A stretch of DNA of 64,000 bases from Bacillota bacterium. GTDB lineage: Bacteria; Bacillota; Desulfotomaculia; Desulfotomaculales; Desulfallaceae. The position numbers and the translations under genes were made by a program. The notes under the pieces are model-generated. The model was not told where the DNA came from and made no database searches. It worked only from the letters and a program-made list of their open reading frames with translations. The stretch lies in contig JAEXOR010000028.1 in the NCBI GenBank assembly GCA_023439185.1, positions 1 to 64,000 on the forward strand, written 5' to 3'. Shown here piece after piece: positions 48,979 through 57,655 of this stretch (position 1 is the first letter of the stretch; each line of letters begins with the position of its first letter).

Positions 48979-49575
48979 TTAAGCAGTCCGGCTCGCGGAG
49001 CCCGGATTTCTAAAAAATATGCCCCGGGCCAGCTCATAACAGGTTTGCGCCTCGTCGTAACGGGCCAGTCTGAATAAACTGTGTCCCTTGTTATTTAAGA
49101 GCTCAAGGTTGTTAAGTCCCGCCTCCTGGGCTTTTTCGTAACAGGCGACCGCCTCTTCGTGTTTGTTCAACTTGCTTAACGCCACGCCCTTTTCAAGCAT
49201 TTCCAGCCCGGGATCCCGGGACATGGGTTCCGGGATTATTTTTCCGGCTGTTGCCGGGATGCTTTTGTCGTTTTCCGGCGCCAGGTGTTGAAGGATTTTA
49301 GGTTTGTACAGGGCGGGCATATGTTTTGATCGGTTCAGCCAGTAAATCAAGCAGCCGAAATCTTCCGGACCGGCCGCCCTTTTCCAGTGGGTTAACGCCG
49401 TATCCACCTGTCCCTTCTTTAAACACAGGCGGCCGGCATGCAGGCGCAGCCGGCGGTTACGGGGAGATTCTTCTATCATCCTGTTGAGCATTTCCAAGGC
49501 TTTGTCGCGCAGGCCAAAAAATTCAATGGCCAGGGCCATTCTGTATAACACTGCGGAAGTAATTCCGGACACCAT
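48979..49575 (-). CDS. Tetratricopeptide-repeat protein
   Basis: The 198-residue soluble protein has at least four TPR-like units (AIEFFGLRDKALEMLNRMIEESPRNRRLRLHAGRLCLKKGQVDTALTHWKRA; ...EAVACYEKAQEAGLNNLELLNNKGHSLFRLARYDEAQTCYELARGIFF). Function unknown. I chose ATG 49575 after GAGGTGGGC over GTG two codons upstream. Confidence 0.75.
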   Translation of the reverse strand: MVSGITSAVLYRMALAIEFFGLRDKALEMLNRMIEESPRNRRLRLHAGRLCLKKGQVDTALTHWKRAAGPEDFGCLIYWLNRSKHMPALYKPKILQHLAPENDKSIPATAGKIIPEPMSRDPGLEMLEKGVALSKLNKHEEAVACYEKAQEAGLNNLELLNNKGHSLFRLARYDEAQTCYELARGIFFRNPGSASRTA

Positions 49576-49738
49576 GCCCACCTCTTTTCAAAGTTATTTA
49601 ACTTTTAATTATATTCGTTTAATTCCGTACTATATCCTTCCATTTAAACCATAAACAAGTAGACAATAAATGCCCGGAAAAGACAATTTTTGCGGTCAGG
49701 GCGAACATACTAAATATAAAAACACCGGAGGTGCCGAA

Positions 49739-49876
49739 ATGAAAAAACCGCGTCCCAAGGAAAAATTGCGCCGGGGAGATGCTTTTGTCGATGAACCGAC
49801 GGGTTCCGCCACGCAAATAAACCTGGACGGACAAACGGAACGCCGGCGGGAGCCGGAAAGTAAAGGGGCTGACTGA
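49739..49876 (+). CDS. Small hydrophilic protein (45 residues), unknown
   Basis: Frame MKKPRPKEKLRRGDAFVDEP...ERRREPESKGAD is very charged and probably unfolded. CCGGAGGTGCCGAA directly before the ATG makes translation likely. It lies 53 bp before the membrane-protein gene in the same direction. No family recognised; small acid-soluble spore-type proteins are a possibility but the motif is absent. Confidence 0.55.
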   Translation: MKKPRPKEKLRRGDAFVDEPTGSATQINLDGQTERRREPESKGAD

Positions 49877-49935
49877 ACAATAGCATATTCACCTCCCGCA
49901 AACATAAATTTAAGGTAAAAGGGAGGTGTGTGGCT

Positions 49936-50334
49936 GTGGCGCTGAAAGAGGAGCGCGCCGGCTACGGCGCACTGAGTTTTTCATCTGTCGTTAAAGGCGC
50001 GTTGATCGCATTGGTTATCACGGTGCTCGGTAGTGCGTTGCTTGGCGTGGTTTATCAGACGACCGGACTGGCGGAGAAAACGCTTCCGGGTATATCTGTG
50101 GCGTTGTTTTACCTCAGTGTGTTTGTGGGAAGCTTTTGGGCCGCCCGTGACGCGGGTTCCCGGGGGTTGCTGCATGGAGTGTTGGCGGCGGTTTTGATTG
50201 TGCTGGCGGGGTTATTGCTAGCCGGGTTGTTTTTTGATTTTCAGGCTGCGGCGGGTAACCTGCTGCTGAGGTGCGGCTTGTCCGGCTTTGCCGGAGCGGT
50301 GGGCGGCGTGCTGGGGGTGGGCTTATCCAGATAG
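49936..50334 (+). CDS. TIGR04086-family membrane protein
   Basis: The 132-residue protein has four membrane helices (VKGALIALVITVLGSALLGVVYQ; GISVALFYLSVFVGSFWAA; GLLHGVLAAVLIVLAGLLLAGLFF; CGLSGFAGAVGGVLGVGL). It follows the TIGR04086 pattern known from Firmicutes, with unknown function. GTG at 49936 lies 9 nt after GGGAGG and was preferred over the GTG two codons earlier. Confidence 0.8.
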   Translation: MALKEERAGYGALSFSSVVKGALIALVITVLGSALLGVVYQTTGLAEKTLPGISVALFYLSVFVGSFWAARDAGSRGLLHGVLAAVLIVLAGLLLAGLFFDFQAAAGNLLLRCGLSGFAGAVGGVLGVGLSR

Positions 50335-50347
50335 GGCAGGGCGGTAA

Positions 50348-50440
50348 TTACCGGACGATAAATGAAACGGCAAGCAAAAAGACCCCTGCCGCCAGTAGTA
50401 TGAATCCAATACACAGGCGGTAACCGGTTCTCCCTGACAT
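50348..50440 (-). CDS. 30-residue single-helix membrane microprotein
   Basis: MSGRTGYRLCIGFILLAAGV, then a further FLLAVSFIV segment and a final arginine, form one hydrophobic helix with a basic lead. GGAGGGTGAGCGCAT precedes the ATG. It converges with the TIGR04086 gene, ending 13 bp from it. No family recognised; too short for most gene callers. Confidence 0.5.
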   Translation of the reverse strand: MSGRTGYRLCIGFILLAAGVFLLAVSFIVR

Positions 50441-50471
50441 ATGCGCTCACCCTCCACGGTGTCGGGATACC

Positions 50472-50514
50472 CAAAAAAGACGCGGCAGGAGGAGCGGGCA
50501 GTGCAGCCCGCTCC
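50472..50514 (-). terminator. Terminator after the SpoVM-like gene
   Basis: GGAGCGGGC-TGCACT-GCCCGCTCC (50491-50514), a perfect 9-bp stem. A TTTTTT run follows only after 13 more bases on the minus strand, so efficiency is uncertain. It lies 8 bp after the SpoVM-like stop. Confidence 0.55.
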
Positions 50515-50522
50515 CCTGCTAT

Positions 50523-50588
50523 TTACTTGATCACTTTAGCCAACCAATTACGCAAAAAAGAAGGAAGCCGTACAAAGTATACCCGCAA
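50523..50588 (-). CDS. SpoVM-like 21-residue amphipathic peptide
   Basis: The frame starts MRVYFVRLPSFL and continues for nine more residues (RNWLAKVIK). It aligns from residue 1 without gaps to Bacillus SpoVM (MKFYTIKLPKFL...), keeping the aromatic at 4, base at 7, L8, the key P9, F11 and L12. SpoVM is a peptide that recognises the curved forespore membrane and anchors the spore coat protein SpoIVA. The start is TTG with AAGGAG 10 nt upstream. It is 5 residues shorter than SpoVM. Identification rests on a very short sequence. Confidence 0.6.
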   Translation of the reverse strand: MRVYFVRLPSFLRNWLAKVIK

Positions 50589-50681
50589 CGCTTTCACGCT
50601 CCTTCACCGGTTTGTTTATACTAATATATTATTGAACCGGTACTGCTAATGTGTCTTAAAAAAGACCTGAAGGGTCCAATA

Positions 50682-53465
50682 TTACCGGAACCAGCCGGCC
50701 AATTTTTTCCTGAAAGCGGCCAGTTCACCCCGCAGGTGAGTATTTACCGGCAGGGAGTTTAGAAAAACTCGGCCGTAGCGTTTTTCTATCACGCGCCTGT
50801 CCAGGATTACCACCGCGCCGCGGTCGCGTTTGCTTCGGATTAACCGGCCAAAGCCCTGTTTAAACCTGATTACCGCCTGGGGCAGGCTCAGCCCGTAGAA
50901 CGCGTTTTGTCCCCGGGAGGTAATTAGATCCTGCCTGGCCTGCTGGATGGGGTCGTTTGGCGGCGCGAAGGGCAGTTTGACGATGATCACGCTTACCAGG
51001 GCCTCTCCCGGAATGTCTACCCCCTCCCAGAAACTGGATGAGCCAAACAGTACGCTGCGGCCGTCCCTGATAAAGTCGTCGACCAGGCGGCCGCGCCCGC
51101 CGTCCAGGTTGTGGCCCAGCAAACAGATCCCGGATTCTTCCAGCTGGGGTTTGATGCGGTAATAGACGTCCCGCAGGGTTTTGTGCGCGGTGAACAGCAC
51201 CAGGGTCCGGCCCCCGGTGTCAAGTACCAGTTTGTAAATGGTGTCCGTCAGCGCGTCCAGATAAGCTTCGGCATCGGCTCCAACCGGAGCCGGTATGCCG
51301 TCTGCTATATAAAGCAGGCACTGGTCGTTATAGTCGAAGGGCGAATCCATAATCCGCGTATGCACGCGTTCCGCGGGCAAAAGATCGAGGCCGCAACGGC
51401 TCATGAAATGTTCAAAACTGCCGTTAACCGTCATGGTGGCCGAAGTGAGCACTATTGAGCGCGGGGTGTCGAATAGCTGTTCGAAAAGCATCCGGCTGAT
51501 ATCTATGGGAGCGGCGTGTAAAGTACAGCTCGTGTGGCCCTGCTGGTTCTGGTATGCGTGCACGTCCAGCCAGTACACGTAGTTGCCGTCGGGTTCCCCC
51601 ATGATAAATAGCAGGTCCGCAAGGTATCCGGCACCCAGGCCGGTGAGAAACATGATATCCTGCAGTTCCTCTTCCCACGGTTCACCGGCGGCAGTCCAAT
51701 CTTCCAACAGATTCCTGATGGTATTGAATCCGCCGGAAAGAAAACCGCGCCACCGGTATAAAAGGTTTTGCCATTCCGCATCCACCAGGGCAAGGGGATC
51801 GGGTTCCCGGTGCAGACGAAACCTGTTGTTGTTAAAACCGTTCGTTTGCGTGGCGCATGCCGCCGCCAGGCACTGAAAGAAAGTGTCGGCGTTTTCTCTC
51901 AGCCCGTGCCTGTCCCTTTCCGCTTCGTTTAAAGACTCAAGCCATTTCCCGCTGTCCCGGGGCGGGACTTTGCCTTTCAGTTTTTTTATGTTTCTGCCTG
52001 CCAGAGTCAGCCATTGTCCGATTCCAGAGCTGGCCACCTTTTTACCCAGATGCATGGTGGCGGTGTCTTCAATATGGTGGGCCTCGTCAATAATCAGCAT
52101 ATCGTGGGGCGGGAGAATTTTCATTTCGGCGGTCATGTCTGTAAACAGCAGGGCATGGTTGACAATCAGTAAATGTGAATTTTCCGCGCTGCGTCTGGCC
52201 CGGGCTACGAAACAGTACCGGTTGTGCCAGCGGCAGGCGCCCCCGAGACAGGATTCGCTTTCAGAACACAACTGCAGCCAGGTTTCGTTATCCGGGCCGT
52301 ACAGATTGAGCTCGGCCCGGTCTCCGCTGTCGGTATGCTGCAGCCAGACCAGGATCCGGGCGGCCAGTTTTGCTTCCGCCGGCGTCAGGGCGGCGACACT
52401 GTCCGCCAGGTGAAAGAAACGGCGCAGGCAAAGGTAATTGGACCGGCCCTTGAGCAGGGCCGCCTGAAAGGGCGCGTCAATTAGCTTTTGCAGCAGCGGG
52501 ACGTCTTTTTTCCAGAGCTGTTCCTGCAGATTGATGGTGTTGGTGGCGATAACCGCCTGTTGGTCCCGGCGCAGCGACCACAGCAGGGCGGGCAGCAGGT
52601 AAGCCAGCGATTTCCCGGTGCCGGTACCCGCCTCGGTCAGCAGCACTTTCCCCTCCGCCAGGGTCATATCCACCGCTCCAGCCATGTTGATTTGCTCCCG
52701 GCGCTGCTCGTAATTGGGCAGCAGTTCCGCCAGGGGACTATCGGGGCCGAGCAGCTTTTCGATGTCCAGGCCGCTTACCGGCTCCGGATTGTTGCGGGAG
52801 GGTTTGGCGGCGGGCCGCGGTTCTTTGACCTGTATCCGGCCGGAGAGCTTTTCCCGGCTGAAATTGGCGATTTTACCTTTGGCGGCCGTCTCAATTACCT
52901 GCAGCCAGGCCGATTGCCCCTGCCGGAGGAGAGGCAGCAGCCGAAGCGTTGTTTCCATCCCGAGGAGTTCCAGCTTTTCGGCCAGGGCCAGATACAGGTC
53001 CACGGTGGTGAGCAGATCGTCCATGGCCCGGTGTTGGCCGCGGCTTTGCAGCTCCAGGTGCCTGGTCAGGGCGCCAAGGCTGTGTCCCGGAGCATCGGGA
53101 ACGGCGATCCGGGCCAGTTCCAGTGTGTCCAGACTGCAGGTAAAGGGCAGCCGGCCCAAATTGGCCTCCAGAAAAGCCCGGTCAAAGTCAATATTATGCC
53201 CCAGCAATGGCGCCGGGGTTAAAAAGCTTTCGATATTGCCGGTGATCTCTTCCCAGGCCGGACTGGAGGTCAATTGCTGCTCATCAATGCCGGTGAGCCT
53301 TTGTATTTTCAGGGGGATGGCGCATTGCGGATTGACCAGGGAGGTAAAAGAGTCTATGATTGTTCCGTCGACGACCCTGGCGATGGCGATTTCAATAATT
53401 TTGTCCTTGTCAGGCTGGAAACCGGTGGTTTCCAGATCGCAGACGATAAATTCCAACTGGTTCAC
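50682..53465 (-). CDS. dinG: DnaQ-like exonuclease/DinG helicase fusion protein
   Basis: The 927-residue protein has an N-terminal DEDD 3'-5' exonuclease domain (CDLETTGFQPDKDKIIEIA, LLGHNIDFDRAFLE, HRAMDDLLTT; about 5-170). It is followed by an XPD-type superfamily 2 helicase with Walker A TEAGTGTGKS (about 272-281) and DEAH (IIDEAHHIED). A set of four cysteines between them (C-x6-C-x4-C-x6-C, about 405-425) could bind an iron-sulfur cluster. The C-terminal helicase motifs FGSSSFWEGVDIPG and QGFGRLIRS are present. Gram-positive DinG has this fusion. Starts with GTG. Probably unwinds DNA in repair or at R-loops. Confidence 0.92.
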   Translation of the reverse strand: MNQLEFIVCDLETTGFQPDKDKIIEIAIARVVDGTIIDSFTSLVNPQCAIPLKIQRLTGIDEQQLTSSPAWEEITGNIESFLTPAPLLGHNIDFDRAFLEANLGRLPFTCSLDTLELARIAVPDAPGHSLGALTRHLELQSRGQHRAMDDLLTTVDLYLALAEKLELLGMETTLRLLPLLRQGQSAWLQVIETAAKGKIANFSREKLSGRIQVKEPRPAAKPSRNNPEPVSGLDIEKLLGPDSPLAELLPNYEQRREQINMAGAVDMTLAEGKVLLTEAGTGTGKSLAYLLPALLWSLRRDQQAVIATNTINLQEQLWKKDVPLLQKLIDAPFQAALLKGRSNYLCLRRFFHLADSVAALTPAEAKLAARILVWLQHTDSGDRAELNLYGPDNETWLQLCSESESCLGGACRWHNRYCFVARARRSAENSHLLIVNHALLFTDMTAEMKILPPHDMLIIDEAHHIEDTATMHLGKKVASSGIGQWLTLAGRNIKKLKGKVPPRDSGKWLESLNEAERDRHGLRENADTFFQCLAAACATQTNGFNNNRFRLHREPDPLALVDAEWQNLLYRWRGFLSGGFNTIRNLLEDWTAAGEPWEEELQDIMFLTGLGAGYLADLLFIMGEPDGNYVYWLDVHAYQNQQGHTSCTLHAAPIDISRMLFEQLFDTPRSIVLTSATMTVNGSFEHFMSRCGLDLLPAERVHTRIMDSPFDYNDQCLLYIADGIPAPVGADAEAYLDALTDTIYKLVLDTGGRTLVLFTAHKTLRDVYYRIKPQLEESGICLLGHNLDGGRGRLVDDFIRDGRSVLFGSSSFWEGVDIPGEALVSVIIVKLPFAPPNDPIQQARQDLITSRGQNAFYGLSLPQAVIRFKQGFGRLIRSKRDRGAVVILDRRVIEKRYGRVFLNSLPVNTHLRGELAAFRKKLAGWFR

Positions 53466-53536
53466 TTCCCGGTCTGGATTTAGTAGAATGATATCAAATT
53501 CTTTAATGGGTGTTATTTATCCTGCCTGGGGGTGTT

Positions 53537-54337
53537 GTGTTGGACGAGCGTTGCCTGGACGTGACACAGGCCGTCGATTATCTGGAAGAGGTGCTGGGCG
53601 CCGCATGGCTGAAAGAGAATTTAAAACAGCTCAAAAATTATGCCGGCGGTGGGGCCGGTTTCGGGCGGAGCATTGAGCTTGCGTCCAGCGGGGTTGCGGC
53701 GGCGGCCTATTACTGGTACCGGGCCAGGGAAGAACTGGCCCTTGGGCTCATTGGCGGACAGGAGCCGGGTATTTGCGCATTGCAGGCCGCCGTTATCGGC
53801 GATGATCTTCGGACACTGCGGGGCAGCCGGGGGCTGCCGGAGCTGGTTGAAAGGCTGAAGCGACCGGAGATTGCCGGCAATGCCCTGGCGGAGCTGGCCA
53901 TTGCCGCCGGGTATGCCGGACGCGGGGACGAGGTAGTTTTTACAAACCGTGACGGGATCTTTCACGCGCGGGGCGCGTGGAATATATATGTGTCCCTGGA
54001 GCATGTCGACCGGCTCCGGGAGGATGGAAATCCAGGCAGAAATCCGGATGGAAATACAGGTGGTTTGCCGGTAATCTACCGGCACCGGAGCAGACATGGT
54101 TATGATCCGGGCAACGAGCTTGACGACCGTGGCATTGGGTCCGATGTAACAGGGTGCGCCGGGAACGAGGTTCCGGTGGTGCAGTGCGCCTTTATCGCCC
54201 GCCTAAGCCGCCGGGGGCCGGAAATCGTCCGCGCCGGCCGGTTGCTCCCGGGCTGCGGGCTGGCTCAGGATATTTATATCCCCAACACAATCATCAGGCC
54301 GGGCACTAATCATCACACCGGCAATCATGCTCCGTAA
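53537..54337 (+). CDS. Hypothetical protein, divergent from dinG
   Basis: About 266 residues, no recognised family. The N-terminal half is helical and Ala/Leu/Gly rich (AVDYLEEVLGAAWLKENLKQLKNY...VAAAAYYWYRAREELALGLIGG...LAELAIAAGYAGRGDEVVFTNRDG), typical of real coding sequence. The C-terminal part (after about residue 165) is rich in G, N, D and R and looks unlike the rest. The start is GTG at 53537 or TTG at 53540, both after GGGGG. It overlaps the next convergent gene by 32 bp at the 3' end. A frameshift or a spurious tail is possible. Confidence 0.5.
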   Translation: MLDERCLDVTQAVDYLEEVLGAAWLKENLKQLKNYAGGGAGFGRSIELASSGVAAAAYYWYRAREELALGLIGGQEPGICALQAAVIGDDLRTLRGSRGLPELVERLKRPEIAGNALAELAIAAGYAGRGDEVVFTNRDGIFHARGAWNIYVSLEHVDRLREDGNPGRNPDGNTGGLPVIYRHRSRHGYDPGNELDDRGIGSDVTGCAGNEVPVVQCAFIARLSRRGPEIVRAGRLLPGCGLAQDIYIPNTIIRPGTNHHTGNHAP

Positions 54338-54554
54338 TCAACGGCCTGGCCATAAAGGCCGTCTTTTCTCCCAGGTTGCCCGGACCCGGGAATAAAAGGC
54401 GCATTACCAGCGCGGCGCCGTAAAGCTGGCCGTGCAGGTAGGCCTGGTAGTTTTCGCTCTCCCCGGCCGAACGTGCTTTTTTTATATCCTCCGTTAATTG
54501 GGACAGATACTCCAATACTTGTCCGGCATCGTCCGGCAGTGGCTTAGAGTTCAT
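54306..54554 (-). CDS. Hypothetical small protein downstream of the metallo-hydrolase gene
   Basis: An 82-residue protein with a helix-rich body (LPDDAGQVLEYLSQLTEDIKKARSAGESENYQAYLHGQLYGAALVMRLLF). Unknown function. Start ATG 54554 overlaps the end of the metallo-beta-lactamase gene by 11 bp, with GGTGAAAGC as a moderate site, so it is probably translationally coupled to it. Confidence 0.55.
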   Translation of the reverse strand: MNSKPLPDDAGQVLEYLSQLTEDIKKARSAGESENYQAYLHGQLYGAALVMRLLFPGPGNLGEKTAFMARPLITEHDCRCDD

Positions 54555-55230
54555 AGCTTTCACCGGGATTAAGTATTACCGCCCGGGCGGGTGTTTCCGT
54601 TTCCACGCTCTGTTTAAATTCCGCCGGGTTTTGCGCAATCAGCGGCCAGGTGTTGTAATGCATGGGGATGACAATACCCGGTTTAATCAGTTTAACCGCT
54701 TCCAGCGCGTCGTCCGGTCCCATGGTGTAATTGTCTCCGATGGGTAGCAGGGCGAGGTCCACGGCATGCTGCCTGCTGATCAGGCTCATGTCGCTGAAAA
54801 GGCCGGTATCGCCGGCATGATATACTGTTTTGCCGTCCAGATGGAAAAGAAAGCCGCAGGGGTTGCCCAGGTACTGAACCGTCCCGTTTTGATCCACAAA
54901 ACCGCTGCCGTGCAGGGCCGGGGTCAGTTTAACCTGCACCTGGCCGAAGCGCTTGCTTCCGCCGATGTGCATGGCGTGGGCTTGGACGCCGGATTTGGAG
55001 CAATAGCTCGTCAGTTCGGTCACTGAAACGATGGTGGCCCCGCAGTTTTTGGCGATGGTCACGGCGTCTCCCAGGTGGTCGCCGTGGCCGTGCGAAACAA
55101 AGATCAGGTCCGCGTTTATATCTTCCGGTTTGACTTTTGCCACCGGGTTGCCGGTGATAAAGGGGTCGATGAGAATGCTGGTCCCACCTTCGAACAGGAA
55201 GCAGGCGTGCCCCAAAAAGGTTATTTTCAT
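54544..55230 (-). CDS. Metallo-beta-lactamase-fold hydrolase (UPF0173 type)
   Basis: The 228-residue enzyme begins MKITFLGHACFLFEGG and has the metal-binding motif SHGHGDHLGD (HxHxDH), HALHGSG, DTGLFSDM and a final HYNTWPLI, as in the UlaG-like UPF0173 family of metal-dependent hydrolases. Substrate unknown. I moved the start to 55230 (GGAGACTGACT before the ATG), because the upstream 32 codons lack conservation. Confidence 0.9.
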   Translation of the reverse strand: MKITFLGHACFLFEGGTSILIDPFITGNPVAKVKPEDINADLIFVSHGHGDHLGDAVTIAKNCGATIVSVTELTSYCSKSGVQAHAMHIGGSKRFGQVQVKLTPALHGSGFVDQNGTVQYLGNPCGFLFHLDGKTVYHAGDTGLFSDMSLISRQHAVDLALLPIGDNYTMGPDDALEAVKLIKPGIVIPMHYNTWPLIAQNPAEFKQSVETETPARAVILNPGESYEL

Positions 55231-55326
55231 AGTCAGTCTCCTTTCCAGTTGTTTCTTTCGGAGAAAGTTTGAAAAGTCCGCTGTGAATTCACTTATAGTA
55301 TACCGGATTAAGGTAAAGGTTGGCAA

Positions 55327-56283
55327 TTACTCCCCTGGTTTTAGCGGTTTTACATGCGCCAAAATTTTGTTGGCCGCGGTGTAGGGGTCCATTTCCCGGG
55401 CCGCCACTTTGTCCAGCAGCTCGTTTACCTGGCCGGGCAGTTCCAATTGGGATAATACCTGCTGTCGCCATTTGTGAATAGTGATGTCCAGCGTTTCGGT
55501 CCGCGTCCTTTCAGTACGCCTGGAGTCTAAAATACCGTTATCCGCCAGATATGCGCGGTGATTGCGGATATCTTTTACCAGGTCTTCGACGCCCTGGCCG
55601 GTTAACGATGAAACCGGTATCACCGGGGGTTTCCAGCCGTTCTGCGGAGGTTTTTGTTCCAGCATCATCCGGACTTCGGTAACGACCTTGTCGGACCCTG
55701 GCAGGTCGCATTTGTTAACGGCAAAAACATCGGCTATTTCCATAATCCCGGCCTTGATGGTCTGGACGGCGCCTCCGGCCCCGGGGGTCAAAACCACCAC
55801 GGTGGTATCGGCGACATGCATGATATCCAGTTCCGCCTGGCCAACACCCACCGTTTCGATGATTACCCAATCAAAGCCGAAGGCGTCCATGGCCGTGACT
55901 ACTTCTTTGGTGGCCATGGCCAGCCCTCCCAGATTCCCCCTGGTACCCATGCTGCGTATGAAAACCCCTTTGTCCAGGGCATGATCCTGCATTCTGACGC
56001 GATCGCCCAGCAGTGCCCCGCCGGTAAAGGGGCTGGACGGGTCCACGGCGATAATTCCCACCGATTGCCCCGCCAGGCGAAGCATTTTGACCACCCGGTC
56101 TACCAGGGAGCTTTTCCCCGCGCCGGGAGAGCCGGTAAACCCCAGCACATACGCTTTACCGGCCAGGAAAAACAGTTCTTTAAGCAGATCTTCACGGTCG
56201 GGGTCCAGGTTTTCCAACAGCGTAATAATACGGGCTAAAGCCCTTGTTTCCCCTGCTTTAAACCTGGTCATGATGTTTTCCAT
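55327..56283 (-). CDS. meaB: MeaB/ArgK-type G-protein chaperone of B12-dependent mutase
   Basis: The 318-residue GTPase has the P-loop GSPGAGKSSLVD (about 56-67), the switch region VDPSSPFTGGALLGDRVRMQDHA, ETVGVGQAELDIM and NKCDLPGSDKV. MeaB loads and protects adenosylcobalamin on methylmalonyl-CoA mutase. The mutase gene itself is not within the window. RBS GGGAGGACCGTAAC. Confidence 0.93.
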   Translation of the reverse strand: MENIMTRFKAGETRALARIITLLENLDPDREDLLKELFFLAGKAYVLGFTGSPGAGKSSLVDRVVKMLRLAGQSVGIIAVDPSSPFTGGALLGDRVRMQDHALDKGVFIRSMGTRGNLGGLAMATKEVVTAMDAFGFDWVIIETVGVGQAELDIMHVADTTVVVLTPGAGGAVQTIKAGIMEIADVFAVNKCDLPGSDKVVTEVRMMLEQKPPQNGWKPPVIPVSSLTGQGVEDLVKDIRNHRAYLADNGILDSRRTERTRTETLDITIHKWRQQVLSQLELPGQVNELLDKVAAREMDPYTAANKILAHVKPLKPGE

Positions 56284-56386
56284 GTTACGGTCCTCCCGGG
56301 TGTATTATAGCCCGATTTTCCGGTTAAAGGTTAATTTTTCGTCGCCCAAAGGTTGAAATCCTGTTTAAATGATTTTATTGGGGCAG

Positions 56387-56415
56387 CAAAAACCCCCCTT
56401 GCCGGACCGGGGGGT
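56387..56415 (-). terminator. Terminator downstream of trxB
   Basis: ACCCCCC and GGGGGGT with a 10-nt loop, followed by TTTTTGC on the minus strand, about 160 bp after the trxB stop and 100 bp before meaB. Confidence 0.65.
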
Positions 56416-56577
56416 AAAAATACCGATTTACAGGGTATTTTTCCGTTTCGCACCTGAATTTTAACCATTAAAGAATTATTCATTCCCATAGCCAGGCGCT
56501 GTATATACAATAAAAATAACCAAAGTGTTAATAACCTAATCTCCTCTCCCTTTTTCCGCTGTATCTTTTGGATACAG

Positions 56578-57498
56578 CTATTTTTTTTGTTCCAGATACT
56601 TTTCCGCCGCGACGGCGGCGATGGCTCCGTCGGCGACGGCGGTAACCACCTGACGAAGCAGCTTCTGCCTGATGTCGCCGGCGGCGAATATGCCCGGTTT
56701 GGATGTGCGCATCTCGTCGTCGGTAATAATATAGCCTTTTTTGTTCATCTGGATTAAACCGCTGACCAATTCAGACACCGGCCGGGCGCCGATATAGGCG
56801 AATACGCCGTCCACCGGCAGGGTTTTTGTTTGGCCGGTAACGACATTTTTCAATACAACTTCCCGTACTGTTTGTTCGCCGCTGATTTCCTCCACCGTGT
56901 TGGACCAGTGGAATTCTATCCGCTCGTTTTCTTTCGCCCGCTGCTGAAGAATTTTGGTCGCCCTGAGTTCATCCCGGCGGTGAATTATGTGCACCCGATT
57001 GGCGAACTTGGTCAGGTAAAGCGCTTCCTCCACCGCGGCGTCGCCGCCGCCCACCACCGCCACTACCCTGTCTCTAAAAAAAGCGCCGTCACAGGTGGCG
57101 CAGTATGATACGCCCCGACCGTGGAATCGCGATTCCCCGGGGATGCCCAGTTTCTGTGGCTGCGCCCCGGTGGCCAGGATGATGGCGCTTGTTTTTATTT
57201 CCCCGTCGTCGGTAGTAATGGTGAAATAACCGTCGTTTTCAGCAATCGATTCGGCGTTGGCGCTTTGTACCTCCAGTCCGAATCCCCGGGCCTGGGCGTC
57301 CATTTGCATCATTAATTCGGGGCCGCCGATGCCTTGGGTAAAGCCCGGATAGTTTTCAATCATTTCGGTACTGGCGGCAAGTCCGCCGGGCATCCCCTTC
57401 TCAAGCAGCACTGTTTTCAGCGCCGCCCTGGACGCGTATATGCCGGCGGCAAGCCCGGCGGGACCGCCGCCGATGATTGTAACATCGTAAATTGACAT
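56578..57498 (-). CDS. trxB: Thioredoxin reductase TrxB
   Basis: The 306-residue flavoprotein reduces thioredoxin with NADPH. It shows the FAD GxGxxG (GGGPAGLAAGIYASRA), the redox pair C133-A-T-C136 (VSYCATCDGAFFRDR), the NADPH motif VVAVVGGGDAAVEEA and the C-terminal GIFAAGDIRQKLLRQVVTAVADGAIAA. The Shine-Dalgarno AGGAGG is unusually far (about 15 nt) from the ATG, so a nearer start is possible but none is apparent. Confidence 0.95.
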   Translation of the reverse strand: MSIYDVTIIGGGPAGLAAGIYASRAALKTVLLEKGMPGGLAASTEMIENYPGFTQGIGGPELMMQMDAQARGFGLEVQSANAESIAENDGYFTITTDDGEIKTSAIILATGAQPQKLGIPGESRFHGRGVSYCATCDGAFFRDRVVAVVGGGDAAVEEALYLTKFANRVHIIHRRDELRATKILQQRAKENERIEFHWSNTVEEISGEQTVREVVLKNVVTGQTKTLPVDGVFAYIGARPVSELVSGLIQMNKKGYIITDDEMRTSKPGIFAAGDIRQKLLRQVVTAVADGAIAAVAAEKYLEQKK

Positions 57499-57544
57499 TG
57501 TACTGTAAAGTCACCTCCTGAAGATTTAGACAAGTGCTTTTGGT

Positions 57545-57573
57545 ATAATATCGTATTTATACTATATTGTCAA
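57545..57573 (-). promoter_or_regulatory. Sigma-A promoter of trxB
   Basis: On the minus strand TTGACA (57573-57568), exactly 17 bases, TATTAT (57550-57545). Predicted start point is about 40 bp before the ATG. Confidence 0.8.
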
Positions 57574-57630
57574 TGTGGAGTTGAAACAAAAAAAGCGCGC
57601 GCAGCGCTTTATGGGTATTTACAGACCAAA

Positions 57631-57655
57631 CCGTCACAGGCGTTTTATGTGACGG
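57631..57655. repeat. Inverted repeat and nearby dispersed repeat, copy 2
   Basis: CCGTCACA and TGTGACGG form an 8-bp palindrome with a 9-nt loop. The dispersed 20-bp repeat that also occurs at 31960-31979 follows at 57708-57727. Both lie between livF and trxB. Confidence 0.65.
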
